Assembly: GCA_031761405.1 (NCBI GenBank)
Contig: JASEVX010000010.1
Location: 13,097,918-13,161,917 of the forward strand
Length of the DNA: 64,000 nt
Direction: 5' to 3'
Source of the DNA: Serripes groenlandicus
Lineage: Eukaryota > Mollusca > Bivalvia > Cardiida > Cardiidae
Below, piece after piece: positions 31,826 through 42,597 of the stretch. Position 1 is the first letter of the stretch; each line of letters starts with the position of its first letter. The translations under genes were made by a program, and so were the position numbers. Below the pieces are notes generated by a model, which saw nothing but the letters and a program-made list of their open reading frames with translations, made no database searches and was not told where the DNA came from.

Positions 31826-33138
31826 TCAACTAAATACAACAAACAGGAACATAAAATCGACAAACTCATCGTAAACACAGACTACTTCCAGTATAAAGTA
31901 TCCTTCTGTATCAACGAGGTACCCCGACACATACTGCATCCCATCCTGTAACACTCCACGCCCTGTATTCAGTATAGAATAAGCGGTACCAATATTACGT
32001 TCCTCAACGACGTAGGCCGCAAGAGGCCAAATTGTTGCTGTCGTTATGGAATACCCTGTTCCTAAAATCACGGTGGCAACATACCGGTTAGCGAAAGTGA
32101 ATGCCAGTAATAAATGGCCTGTGATTGATAACACCGCACCGCCTAATACCTAGAAAATATTTCTTCCTACCTTATCTGACAGAAACCCAAAAATTGGTAA
32201 GGTAATGGCTCCCATTAAGTATACTAAACTGTTTAAATCGTCTGCAGTGTTTATATCCACGTTGTATTTCATTTTATAAAATATTTGTCCAAACGCTACA
32301 AAAGACATTATCCCAATATAATACACAGAAACCGACAAAACCGAACATCAAAGCATTTGATATCATTTATCCAAACAAGCGGGGTTTTCTTCACTTTAAC
32401 TTTGTCACGTGATTCCGTTCGTTGCATGTGCTGCTTATCCATAATTACAACAGCTATGGCAGTTAACGCTGGTATTAAACACACAGTTGCAGAAACGATC
32501 AACGTCATTCCTAAACACACATGTCCATTCAAAGACGAGTTCAACTTGTCATAGATTCTATCCATACAGTTCAGCTGGATCACACTCGCGGCTCTTGCAA
32601 TGCTTGTCCTCAAAGCCAGTACAGTGACAATCCCGCTACCTTTAAACCAACGCACTGTTATGACATCAGCACTTATTGCGACTAAAGGTGCACATAAACC
32701 TAAAAGAGATCGTCCCGCAACCATCGTCCAATAGCTTTTGATTAAAGCACCAATTCCGAACAAAGTTTGTGCGGATACAATCCCAAATAGAAACACTGTT
32801 ACACCGAGACGGTAACCTATCAATCTGTTCAGTATGTATCCGGACAACGCTCCTGAAATTGTATTCATCCAGGAAGTTGATGAGTAAAACACAGCAAAGG
32901 ATTCCTCCGATATTCCCAGATCCTTCAGCATGTAGCTTTGCAGGACTGCTGGGTTGTCCTCAATGAAAAAATCACCAAAGGCAACAACACACATCAGCAC
33001 AATGAATAAACACTTCACACTGACCGATGGTCTGTTAGTGGACACTGTTTCTGTGTCACTGTGGTCGCCGTCGTCCGTCTTGTTCCCAATCAGATGCCTA
33101 ATTTCCTCATCGTCATGGCATGTTGAAATGTCTTCCAT
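31826..33138 (-). pseudogene. MFSD1-like transporter, intronless disabled copy
   Basis: The reading order matches the MFSD1 family of lysosomal 12-span MFS transporters from end to end. Residues from the ATG at 33138 give an acidic cytosolic head (MEDISTCHDDEEIRHLIGNK) and then membrane spans, including VSVKCLFIVLMCVVAFGDFF, 'GYILNRLIGYRLGVTVF' and the loop LIKSYWTMVAGRSLLGL. Two lesions break it. A one-base shift in a T run near 32335-32340 joins ...FDVRF to SVSVYYIGIMSFVAFGQ. A TAG at about 32149-32151 replaces the tryptophan expected in GRNI[F/I]-W-VL. The remainder continues to SGYLVDTEGYFILEVVCVY. No introns interrupt the full-length match, although vertebrate MFSD1 has many exons, so a retrocopy is likely. 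An assembly indel could explain the shift but not the nonsense codon. Confidence 0.75.
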
Positions 33139-33149
33139 TGTTAACTTGT

Positions 33150-33339
33150 CAGCCTAAGCATGCCGGGCAGGCTAACGCGGACAGACAAATTTCGCCTCCT
33201 GTGGGTTTTCTGTTTCGGAATCATTACTCTATACCTCTATCCTCCCCCTGAAACGGAATGTGTCTGCCCAGATTAGTCAGTTTCTGGGTCGATACATTAC
33301 GCGGAGTCCATACTGTTAGTTTTCTCGAGGAACGGCTCA
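33150..33339. mobile_element. P1 MITE, one end missing
   Basis: It contains 'cagcctaagcatgccgggca' and the right end 'gttttctcgaggaacggctc'. It lies directly upstream of the MFSD1-like start codon, replacing any promoter. Confidence 0.65.
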
Positions 33340-33611
33340 ATTATGAATCACGGCTAGCAATTTTAGGTCAAATCGAACTCGTAATGTCATCATGTAAAGG
33401 TTAATTGGTGGTAAAGTAATGGGGCTTCACTTCCAGATGTTTGTCAAACGGTGCATCTATGACAATCGTACATGCATTCACACGGTCGCGGCTCTGGTGA
33501 GACTGTGTGGATGCATAAGCTTGGCCGTGTGTTAACTGTTCAATTTACATCAGTCGCAGTGCTGTCCCCGCATTGCTGCACGCCATGAAGGTAACCCACT
33601 ACAACCACGTT

Positions 33612-33726
33612 TAACCCTTTCCCACATATAGACGATTTATGCAGCAGACGACTTTTGAAAATATTGTGGCGAAAGGGAAATTGAACAATTTCCCCTCTTG
33701 CTAAAATATTTTCAACTCTATACAAT
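33612..33726. mobile_element. R1 left half
   Basis: 'taaccctttcccacatatag', 'gcagcagacgacttttgaaa' and 'attgtggcgaaagggaaatt', then the hairpin centre 'gaacaatttcccc'. Confidence 0.65.
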
Positions 33727-33779
33727 AATTATCTTTCTTTAGTAGAAATGTTCTATATTTGTTACTTAAAGGTTTTCAG

Positions 33780-33960
33780 TCACTGAAAGAGAAATTGTTT
33801 GTTACTAACAATGTCTCATTTCCCCTATTACTGGGTACTGAGTCAAGGATTCTTTAACTCTTTCGCTGCAAAGGGCAATACAAGATTTTTGCAAACAATG
33901 CAGATTCAGGTGAGACAGCTCGTAACGAGCTGTCTCTCCTGCAATTTGCACTGTTTGCCA
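33780..33960. repeat. Unsplit copy of the Helentron-target repeat
   Basis: 'gaaattgtttgttactaaca' runs straight into 'cccctattactgggtactga' here. The same two parts are separated by 6.3 kb at 19881-26200. It also has the palindrome 'gacagctcgtaacgagctgt'. Confidence 0.75.
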
Positions 33961-34000
33961 AATTAAAAAATTGCATTTTTACCAAACATAAAACGAATCC

Positions 34001-34165
34001 GGTGTGGTCGAGTGGTTATCGTCGGGGATTTGAAACCTGGTGTCCCGGGTTCGATCCCCAGTCGCGGCACTACGGTCATGGTAGAGTGCCTTTTAGCAAG
34101 GCACATTTTCCAGCCTAGTACTGGTTTGTTTACCCAGGGATAATAGAGTGGTCCAATAATTAACA
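34001..34165 (+). mobile_element. tRNA-derived SINE, 3' truncated
   Basis: The head 'ggtgtggtcgagtggttatc' and B box 'gtcccgggttcgatccccag' are followed by 'cctagtactggtttgtttac'. It has the same head type as the SINE at 42641-42876. The body ends before the CGCCGTGATATAAC block. Confidence 0.75.
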
Positions 34166-34495
34166 TGGAAGAGTCTATTATGAGAAATGAAAAAGTTAAC
34201 TATTTCAAAAGAATGCGAGATATTCTTTTCGATTTATTAAATTCATTGTTAAAATATATCAAATGTAAATAAAATAATAACAAATTTCTTCTTTTTATTT
34301 GTGTTTGTTTATTGAATCATTGCTGTGACAGCTAATATATCTAGAAAAGAAGTTCCTGTTATCACGTCATTTCAAAAAATAAATGCAGTTCTAAAAATAA
34401 CTCGACATGTTTATTATACCAGAGTTATATTTCCCATTATCTGCTCATTGCAGGATAAATTGGTTTATAAGTGCACTGTCACATTAACATAATTT

Positions 34496-34737
34496 GAGCC
34501 GTCTCGCGAGAAAAACCAACAGTATGGCCTCTGCGTAATGTATCGATCCAGATCAGCCTGCGCAGTCCGCTCAGATTGATCCGGGTCGACACATTCCGTT
34601 TCAGAGGGTTAGAGGTACAGCGTTATGAATCCACAGGAGGCGAACAGTGTCTGTCCGGGTTAGCCTGCACGGCATGCTAAGGCTAATCCGAGTCGATAGT
34701 ACTCGATACACAATGTTGGTTTTTCGCGGGACGGCTC
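34496..34737. mobile_element. P1 MITE
   Basis: Left end gagccgtctcgcgagaaaaa, right end 'tttttcgcgggacggctc'. The interior has 'gcctgcgcagtccgctcaga' and 'cctgcacggcatgctaaggc'. Confidence 0.8.
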
Positions 34738-34784
34738 ATTTCTCATTTACTTCTTCTTTAGGTTAATAAATACTCATTCAGACT

Positions 34785-34980
34785 TTAAACCATCGTACAC
34801 ATACAATAACATCTGCAGGAAACCACTTTGAACACTTGTAGAACATCTCTCTACATGAAATCATAATTAGTTCAACAAATTGCGATGAATGGCGAATTTG
34901 AAAATTATGAGCAATTTCTCCTTTTGCCATAATGTTCACAAAAGGCGTCTTAACTTTTCCCACCTGCAGACGCATAACCA
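34785..34980. mobile_element. R1 copy, diverged
   Basis: 'acacatacaataacatctgc' on the left, the centre 'gaaaattatgagcaatttct' and the right edge 'cttaacttttcccacctgca'. The right edge looks rearranged relative to other copies. Confidence 0.5.
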
Positions 34981-35493
34981 GACCGCGCACCAAAATTTGA
35001 ATCGGACTTGTAACTTGCTATATTACAACTATAAACCAATTACAGCTGAAATACACCGTTGCAAAGAAAATAAGCAAAACCGAGAACTCTACAAAACAAT
35101 CTGACAGTATCCAAGTTGGAAATTGGCTACTATCTTGTAAGAATACAACAAAATTAACGGGAAAACCATTAAGAGAGGAAAAAATAACTGCGGGGCGTAA
35201 CAAAATGTCTGCCAAATTTGACTAGGGCTCATTGAAAAGAAACCGTAGATTATTAAAATATATAGTCATAGACAGATGTGACAGGTCTTCTGTGTTTACG
35301 CACAGTCTCATCTGTTTAAACCGTCTGCCTGTATGCTATACGGACATAGTTTTCTGGTAAACAACTATAATCATAGCCCCACTACTTGTACTCGAATGTA
35401 TCTTTAAACAATGTAGAGACGTAGAGTCAATAATACCCCAAATCGCCAGTCGTGCTTCCAATACTGATACCATTCTCTTCTGGTTTCGTGTTC
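34981..35493. other. 3' flank of the cGLR candidate
   Basis: No gene was seen. It contains 'ctgtgtttacgcacagtctc', similar to the repeat pair at 60.9 and 61.3 kb. Confidence 0.35.
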
Positions 35494-37746
35494 TTACTTA
35501 TCCGTAGAAGTATTCTGAATGGGAATACGGCTGTATATGATGGTGCTTTCCTTAGATACAGCCTGTATGTTTTTACAATATGAATGCATCAAACACAAAA
35601 TATGCCATTTGGCTGCGTTGTGATGTGGCCTAATTTTCAAGGACTTAACAAAACATTTAAAGGCTTCATCTTTCTTGTTTTCCTGCATGTAAACCCAGCC
35701 AAGCAGGTTGAAGGCAGTTTCCTTGTGACCAAGATTGTAATCGGTTTTAATGAAGTAGATTAAATTGTCAATGACTGCCTGTAACGCATTCCCGTCGGAT
35801 CTCACGTCTGGATTTTCCGCCAGCAAAACATAAAACAAGAAGAACAGAAATATTTTTGAATCAACAACTATCCAGTCAAACCAAATTTCTTCTGTTTTTT
35901 TGTTTTTTGTTTGGACATTCTCAATAAAAACAGAACGGAACAACTCGTACTGTAAAGCTTTGTGCACAATGCAGGCTTGGCAGGGCAAGAATATCATACA
36001 ACCACATGAATATGACTGCATGAGATCTTTATGTGACATTTCTTGGTTTTTCATCAGTTCCTTAGTTGCATCTTCCACATATACAGGATCAAATTGACAT
36101 CCGCATGTTGACATGATGAAGCTTGTATTTTCATCTGACTTAATCGACTTCTTAACCTGTTCTTCTAATGCTTCTAGAATCTGCACATATTCTTTAATAC
36201 TTCCAAATTGCAAATATGCTATAGCACAAGTAAGATGACGTGGCAAAAAACTACTGCAATTTTCACTCAACTTCATATGACTTGTATATGCCTCCGCTAA
36301 CTCTAACATTTTCTTCTCACTTGTCACTTCAGGTCTAATTGCTACTATGCACTGAACTATTTGCAGATGTATGGAAGGGGTGATGTATCTTAAAGCATTT
36401 TGCACTTCACAATCTTTGTAAATAGATACTTCATTTAGGTTGTCCAGATATCTGAGAAGAGCCTTTAACGCAGAAAATGTATCTTCAACCTTTTCCTTAT
36501 TACATGTTTCTAAAAGATTAAGTTTCACCTTGGCGTTATTACACAACATATTTTTGAAAATGTTAAGTTCAAAGTCAACAGCAGCTGTAGTGTTTATGTT
36601 CTGCTGACATTCGTCAGAAAGTGACATATTTAATTGTAACAGTTGACCTACATTATCACACTGAATGGAGAACAGGAATTTACAACCACCTGCCAAAATA
36701 GTTTCTATTATTGATTCTGTTTGTTGAATAGTTTGTTTGTCAAGCCTATCAAACATATTCTCATCCGGGATGAAATAATTCGGGCAGTTGATTTGTTTAA
36801 GGTAGTCGAACAGTCGTTTAATACAGAGAATTACACAATGTATCAGATTGCCTGCCGTCCAAGTGTGATCAGGGGTATTTTCAATGGTATAAAACAAGAC
36901 AGTTTTGCAATGGTAAGAGGATATAGATTTACCAACTTTCGGCTCTATAATGTCTTTCTTTACCATCTTTAGGAGAATGTAGCATTTATGCTGTGTTGGA
37001 TTCAAGCTCATCATTAATTCTCTCTCTTGCAACGAAAAGGAAATTCTCCATTCTAAATAGTTATACGGACTTAAAGGATGTCCAACACCAACAAAGAAGC
37101 AACAGTAGGCCATCATCTGTACCAGCAATTCCAAAGAAGGCCATCCATGGTCACGTTTTCTTTCTTTCCAAGCTATCCCGAAATCAGGAATTTCCTGGCA
37201 CTTGTAAGCCAAAACAAAATCCCTTGATCCTAGATGTTTAGTTGTAGGTTCAGTATCAGCAGGTCCATTTCTTTCCTTGTAGATATCTACCATCCCAATT
37301 GCAGAAACGTGTTTAAAACAGATTCTTCCAAAGCAATCAGCCTCCTCGTATGGTTTTGGCCATCTAATAGAAACAGTCTGAGGTTCCCCATTTACAACCT
37401 CTTGTAATCTGATATACCCGGGCTGCGTAGTCTCATCTCTGACTATGACCAAACAGGGCCCTAGTGAGGGGAATTTTAAAGGATCCAGTATCACTTCATG
37501 ACAGGAAGTACAACGAACAATATCTACATCGGAGGCAAGACCCAGAGTGCTTGTTCCTTCAAAATTGCTTCCAAAAATGAAATAAGTACTTCGGTTTTCC
37601 TTATAAACTAACGGTTGGGCAGCATTGAGACAAATTTCAGTGGTTACAGCGTTTTCTCGTGTTCTATGTCGCAACCTCTCAGAGGCTCCAACAGCTTCCA
37701 AAATGTCATACAGGCAGATTGATAAACCATGATAAACATCTCCCAT
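35494..37746 (-). CDS. Mab-21 domain protein, cGAS-like receptor (cGLR) candidate
   Basis: An intact 750-residue coding exon. I start at the ATG at 37746 because 'attattttacag' directly upstream (minus strand) is a good splice acceptor, so the extra 15 in-frame residues are intron. Residues 50-80 hold the nucleotidyltransferase signature: G59-S60, then D73-x-D75 in GLASDVDIV. D176 in SRDFVLAYK fits the third metal-binding acid of the cGAS/Mab-21 fold. NGPADT and WKERKRDHGWPS (193-204) are bivalve Mab-21 hallmarks. The helical half follows: LEWRISFSLQERELM (231-245), ISSYHCKTVLFYTIE (275-289) and PNYFIPDEN (322-330). A TPR-like helix pair, NLLGWVYMQENKKDEAFKCF, lies near the C-terminus. Known cGLRs sense nucleic acid and make cyclic dinucleotides for STING, and bivalves have many. 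I see no cGAS-type zinc ribbon. Ligand and product are unknown. Confidence 0.85.
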   Translation of the reverse strand: MGDVYHGLSICLYDILEAVGASERLRHRTRENAVTTEICLNAAQPLVYKENRSTYFIFGSNFEGTSTLGLASDVDIVRCTSCHEVILDPLKFPSLGPCLVIVRDETTQPGYIRLQEVVNGEPQTVSIRWPKPYEEADCFGRICFKHVSAIGMVDIYKERNGPADTEPTTKHLGSRDFVLAYKCQEIPDFGIAWKERKRDHGWPSLELLVQMMAYCCFFVGVGHPLSPYNYLEWRISFSLQERELMMSLNPTQHKCYILLKMVKKDIIEPKVGKSISSYHCKTVLFYTIENTPDHTWTAGNLIHCVILCIKRLFDYLKQINCPNYFIPDENMFDRLDKQTIQQTESIIETILAGGCKFLFSIQCDNVGQLLQLNMSLSDECQQNINTTAAVDFELNIFKNMLCNNAKVKLNLLETCNKEKVEDTFSALKALLRYLDNLNEVSIYKDCEVQNALRYITPSIHLQIVQCIVAIRPEVTSEKKMLELAEAYTSHMKLSENCSSFLPRHLTCAIAYLQFGSIKEYVQILEALEEQVKKSIKSDENTSFIMSTCGCQFDPVYVEDATKELMKNQEMSHKDLMQSYSCGCMIFLPCQACIVHKALQYELFRSVFIENVQTKNKKTEEIWFDWIVVDSKIFLFFLFYVLLAENPDVRSDGNALQAVIDNLIYFIKTDYNLGHKETAFNLLGWVYMQENKKDEAFKCFVKSLKIRPHHNAAKWHILCLMHSYCKNIQAVSKESTIIYSRIPIQNTSTDK

Positions 37747-37994
37747 TCTTCCTGTAAAATAATATATACATATACTCATACATATATCCAAGATTCGCTC
37801 TGGTTATACATAACAAAAGATAAAAGTAACAACATGCAGCGACTTATAAATATGTTTTAAAGATAGATAATGATGTAACAGACTTCATGTTAATAAATCA
37901 ACATATCGTCGATGGGATACATTGGATGGTTGACAATTTCAAGTTATTCCGGATTTTTCATGTGTTTTGTTCCGTTTCGGCTCAATGATACGCC

Positions 37995-38245
37995 TTACTT
38001 CAAGCAGAGCTCTAGCTAAGGGACATTTATTCTAAAATCGTATTTGACACTCTCACCGAGAGGATTCTTTTGAGTATCCACAACATAGGGTTTGGTTTAT
38101 TAATTAGAATGGCATTTTATGGTAAAGACCAGTTTACTTCCCCTATTTAGTCCTCTTATATGACCAAAAAACCCTCGTAGTAAGTCATTCTGGGTCACGC
38201 GCATCTGCACATTCTCGCCAGAATATACAGGCACGTAGATTACAA
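37995..38245 (-). repeat. Diverged relative of the 17870-18180 fragment
   Basis: The minus strand reads SGENVQMRVTQNDLLRGFFG and, past a stop, TKPYVVDTQKN. It lies 250 bp upstream of the cGLR exon and directly beside the repeat element at 38251. Confidence 0.35.
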
Positions 38246-38250
38246 TAATA

Positions 38251-39142
38251 AACAAGAGGGACATGATGACCCTGGATCGCTCACCTGAGTTATGATATAT
38301 GATGTGTAATGGAGATAGGTAAGCTAATATAAGAGTTCCATCGTCAAGTAAAGCTCCACGTGCCAAAGACGAAATAACTCAACCACTGCTGTCTGTCTTT
38401 TGTCAAATTCATATGACATGAGGAAACTGATAGGTCTGTTTCAGATAAGAAGATTTCAAGGTTTTTCCTATATCTCTATGTAAAAATGATGACCCCAGGG
38501 GCGGGGCCAATCTTAACCGGGGCATAATTTGAACAATCTTGGAAGAGAACCTCTACACAATGCTACATATCAAATATCTAAGCTTTATGCCTTTTTGTTT
38601 TAGACGAGAAGACTCACTACAAATCACTATGTTAAACAGGTGACCCCCAGTGGCGGGGCCTATTTGGACCCCAGGGGCATACTTTGAACAATCTATCTTG
38701 GTAGAAGACCACAAAACAATGTTACACACCAAATATCTAAGCTGTAGGCCTTTCGGTTTCAGATAAGGATATTTTCAAAGTGTTTCCTTATAAATCTCTA
38801 TGTAAGAGAGGTGACCCCTCGGCGGGGCCAATTTTGAGCCCGGGAGCTGAATTTGAATAATCTTGGTAGCGGACCACTAGGCATTGCTACATATCAACTA
38901 TCTAAGCTCTAGGCGTTTCGGCTTCAGACAAGAAGATATTCCAATTTTTCTTTTAAAAACCATTTTGATTGCCATGGCAACCTAAGTTCTGCATGGATAT
39001 AATTTGTTTAACAATTTTGAAAGGGCAGCAGCCAAGGAACAACCCTGTTAAGTTGCATCCAAGAAATTGTTAACGACCCACGACGGAGAAAAAGCGATCA
39101 CAATAGCTCACCCTGAGCACTTCGAGCATAGGTGAGCTAAAA
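38251..39142 (+). mobile_element. AACAAGAGG element with ~175-bp tandem core
   Basis: Starts aacaagagggacatgatgac then 'cctggatcgctcacc'. The core has three to four units with 'ggcggggccaattttgagcc', 'gctacatatcaaatatctaa' and 'ggtttcagataagaagat'. It ends 'gcgatcacaatagctcaccc' then a hairpin at 39106-39137, whose arms are gctcacc and ggtgagc around tgagcacttcgagca, followed by CTAAAA. The hairpin and final CTAA resemble a rolling-circle 3' end, but there is no coding sequence to confirm it. Confidence 0.7.
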
Positions 39143-39520
39143 AGGAGCGAATCATGGACATTGTCGATACACAATCAGATGGGGAAAAAAAACAACATTA
39201 ACCTCACAGACTAATTATTTGGGGTCAATATGGCATATATGTATATATGTATATAGATTTTATAATGTAGACCTGGAATCATTTGAGACTAGAACCTGTG
39301 GAGGATGAATGCATAATCCCAAGGATTACTTTAAGGCTAAGAGCTGATTTGTATTTTCGTTCTTATTTCCACGTTTTGTAACAAAGATGTCCGAGCTATA
39401 TAGGTCTTGATTAGACAATATGTATGTACGCAATCAGACCAGAATTGACATTGGTTGCAAACTTGTGGATATCCATTTCCTGCCTCGAGCCTCCTTTGAA
39501 TTTTCATCGGCTCTTATTTA

Positions 39521-40798
39521 AACAAGAGGGCCATGATGGCCCTGGATCGCTCACCTTAATTATACAATGTACTGTTATGCGAAACACATCAAGACAATTA
39601 TTCTGAATGCAACCTCCAGTGTTAACAAGATTTTCCGTCATTTGGCCTAGTGATCTATAAATTATTTTTCCTGATATGACCCATATTCCAACATGGACTA
39701 GATATCATCAAAACAACATTCTGACAAATTTTCAACTTGCTCAAAGTAAAAATGCGGCCTCCGGAGTTTGAACAATATTTTCCTTTATTGACCTTGTTTC
39801 TGACCCCCATATGACCCATATTCGAACTTGAACTAGATATCATTTAGACAAACATTCTGACCAAATTTCAAGATGCTGTAGCAAAACATGCGGCTTCTAC
39901 AGAGCTAACAAGATTTTCCCTCAATTTGGCCTAGTGACCTAGTTTCAGACCAAATATGACCCATATTTAAACTTGACCTACATATCATCATGACAAACAT
40001 TCTGATAATGTTTCAACATGCTAAATTACAAGCTGCTGAAGCAAAAAATACAGCTTCTACGGTGTAAACAAGATTTCCCTTCAATTTGGCCTAGTGACCT
40101 ATATTCGAACTTGACCTAGATATCATGCAGCTCAACATTCTGACTAAATTTCAAGCTGCTGAAGCAAAAAATGCAGCTTCTACAGTGTTAACAAGAGTTC
40201 CCTTCAATTTGGCCTAGTGACCTAGTTTTTAAACCGGCATGACCCATATTCGAACTTGGCCTCGATATCATTCAGCTCAACATTCTGACTAAATTTCAAG
40301 CTGCTGAAACAAAAAATGCATGACCCATATTCGAACTTGACCTAGATATTTTAAAGACAAACATTCTGACAAAATTTCAAACTGCTGAAGCAAAAATTGC
40401 GGCCTCTGGAGTGTTAACAAGATTTTCCTTCAATTTGACCTAGTGACCTACTTTTTGACCATGTTCACCTACATATCATCAAGACAAACATTCTGATAAA
40501 GTTTCAACATGCTCAATTTGAAAATGTGGCCTCCAGAGTGTTAACAAGATTTCGCTTCAATTTGACCTAGTGACCTCGTTTTTGACCTCATATGGCCCAG
40601 TTTCGAACTTGTCAAGATTTGATGGAGATGAATGTTCTGATACACTTTCATGAAGAGTGGATACAAAATTGTAGCCTGTAGAGTGTTAACAAGCTGAAAT
40701 GTTGACGACGCACGACGGACGCACGACGGACGGACGCCGGACAAAATGTGATCACAATAGCTCACCTTGCACTTCGTGCATAGGTGAGATAAAAAAAA
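39521..40798 (+). mobile_element. AACAAGAGG element with ~150-bp tandem core
   Basis: It has the same outer ends as the 38251 element, aacaagagggccatgatgg at the start and the hairpin at 40761-40788 (ctcacct / aggtgag, with tgcac/gtgca inside). The core is unrelated: about eight units with 'acccatattcgaacttgacc', 'caaacattctgacaaaattt' and 'aatttggcctagtgaccta'. Just before the end lies 'gacggacgcacgacggacgg'. The family therefore keeps its ends and swaps its core. Confidence 0.75.
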
Positions 40799-41098
40799 GT
40801 ACATGTAGCAAAATTGTATTTAGATCTAAGCGTCAGTGCAATGAAGGGTTTCACACTGTGTCGACCGAAAGTTTCGAACATTTGTATGTAACACTTACAA
40901 GTCCTTGTATCATTAAGTAGGTCTGCTTTATATTTCAGCAGAACATGGTTTGTAAAATGAAGGCGTGATATAACTTGAAATTGTTGAAAACAGGATCTCA
41001 TATTTAGTAAATGAAAGTTGTCAGGGATTTAACGTAACACATTTTTTTTTTATTTCTTTATTAAAATTAGGTATCTTCATCGGAAACAATCATACTGT

Positions 41099-41107
41099 GT
41101 GTGTGTG

Positions 41108-41157
<50 letters not shown>
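41099..41157 (+). repeat. (GT)n followed by a 36-base G run
   Basis: GT repeats run from about 41099 to 41121, then an uninterrupted G tract to 41157. Such a tract can form G-quadruplex and is prone to assembly length error. Confidence 0.9.
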
Positions 41158-41158
<1 letters not shown>

Positions 41159-41185
41159 ATAAAGGTGATGAACAGATGTAAAAAT

Positions 41186-41540
41186 CAGCTTCTAACACTA
41201 TTGACACTTCTATTCTATACACAAAGAAGGATTTGAGTGTGATCTAGATGCAGTATATTACTCTAAATTTCCGGACTGATTTTGGCTGTTAAAATTCACT
41301 CCGGAGTATTTTTCACACAACGTTCCTTAGTGCGCATGCGTTACTACGTTGGGCTTGACATTTATGAATGAAGTACGAGCTTTTGTTGTAAATGCCGTAA
41401 TTGTTTTAAATGACGTCATTCACGTGCTTTACCAACATGTTTGACGCGCGTGCTGTTTTACAGCATACTGTTTACGGGGCAAAAACGTTGTGTTAGAATG
41501 AGACAGTAACACATTGCCCATGATGAGTTTAAAAACAATT
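41186..41540. repeat. Promoter-like segment, copy 1 of tandem duplication
   Basis: It begins 'cttctaacactattgacact' and ends 'gagacagtaacacattgccc'. It holds an NRF-1-like tgcgcatgcg (41331-41340), a perfect CRE TGACGTCA (41411-41418) and an E-box CACGTG (41421-41426). Copy 2 is at 41932-42290. No exon was recognised downstream. Confidence 0.7.
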
Positions 41541-41756
41541 GAAAAAGGTATAATACAAATAAAATGTTTATAGACTGTTAATAAAACTGATTTCAAAATG
41601 TTTTGTTAGTTGAAAAAATCGAATGTTTCCAAAACAAATACAATGGGGAGTAAAGATGGAATAGCCTACACGTGATCAAGGAAAACAACGTCATGTTAAA
41701 ACATAGTTCCCCCTTAATTTGTATCCATATAAGTTATAAAAAAGTGCTAGAATTGA

Positions 41757-41927
41757 AATAGATCTCATTTAAGTGATATACCGGCTCTTATATCACGATG
41801 TGTCGTTCAGGTGTGTATACATTAATCACTCAGGCCATTCGGCTTCTTGATTAATTAATTACTACACACCTGAACTCCAAATCGTGATATACGAGCCGGT
41901 ATATCACTCAAAATGAGATCTATTTCC
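41757..41927. mobile_element. Fold-back MITE between the duplicated copies
   Basis: The arms read gaaatagatctcattt...gtgatataccggctc on the left, mirrored as gagccggtatatcac then aaaatgagatctatttc on the right. Inner arms tcaggtgtg / cacacctga surround a loop of about 40 bp. No ORF. Confidence 0.8.
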
Positions 41928-41931
41928 TAAA

Positions 41932-42290
41932 TCTAACACTATTGACAATATCTCTTCTATACACAAAGAAGGATTTGAGCGTGATCTAAATGCAGTTTAT
42001 CACTCTCAACTATTTTGGCTGTTAAAATTCCCTCCCGAGTATTTTTCATACAACTTTTCTTAGTGCGCATGCGCTACTACGTTGGGCTTGACACTTTATG
42101 AATAAAGTCACGAGCTTTGTTGTAAATGCCGTTTGGAAAGTTGATTGTAACGGTGACGTAAACGTTTTTAAAAATGACGTCATTCACGTGCTTTACCAAC
42201 ATTTGTGACGCGAGTGCCGTGTAACAGCATACGGTTTTACCGGTCGAAAACTTTGTGTTAGAATGAGACAGTAACAAATTGCCCATGAAT
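41932..42290. repeat. Promoter-like segment, copy 2
   Basis: Same order as copy 1: NRF-1-like gtgcgcatgcgctac (42063-42077), CRE TGACGTCA (42175-42182) and E-box CACGTG (42185-42190). About 31 extra bases lie between the first two sites. Confidence 0.7.
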
Positions 42291-42597
42291 ACTTTGATTC
42301 ATGCTTAGGTCAGAACTGACGATTACAGCATAACAACTAAGTCTTGTGTTGATATTTGTTTACAAAATGCATATTTATTTAGCCATGCATCTGGCTGTAA
42401 TATTTATGTCATGAAAAGTGCACGAAACGCACCTACGGCTATCTAGCATTAAACATTTCCCGGGGGAGAATGCACGGACCCCATCCCATACACATGTGCG
42501 TACACTCAGTATCGGCCCAGCTACGAGCCTTATACATATATAAATATGCATACCCTTTTAACTCATAAGCAACACATTTAAATGATTTAAACGTGAT

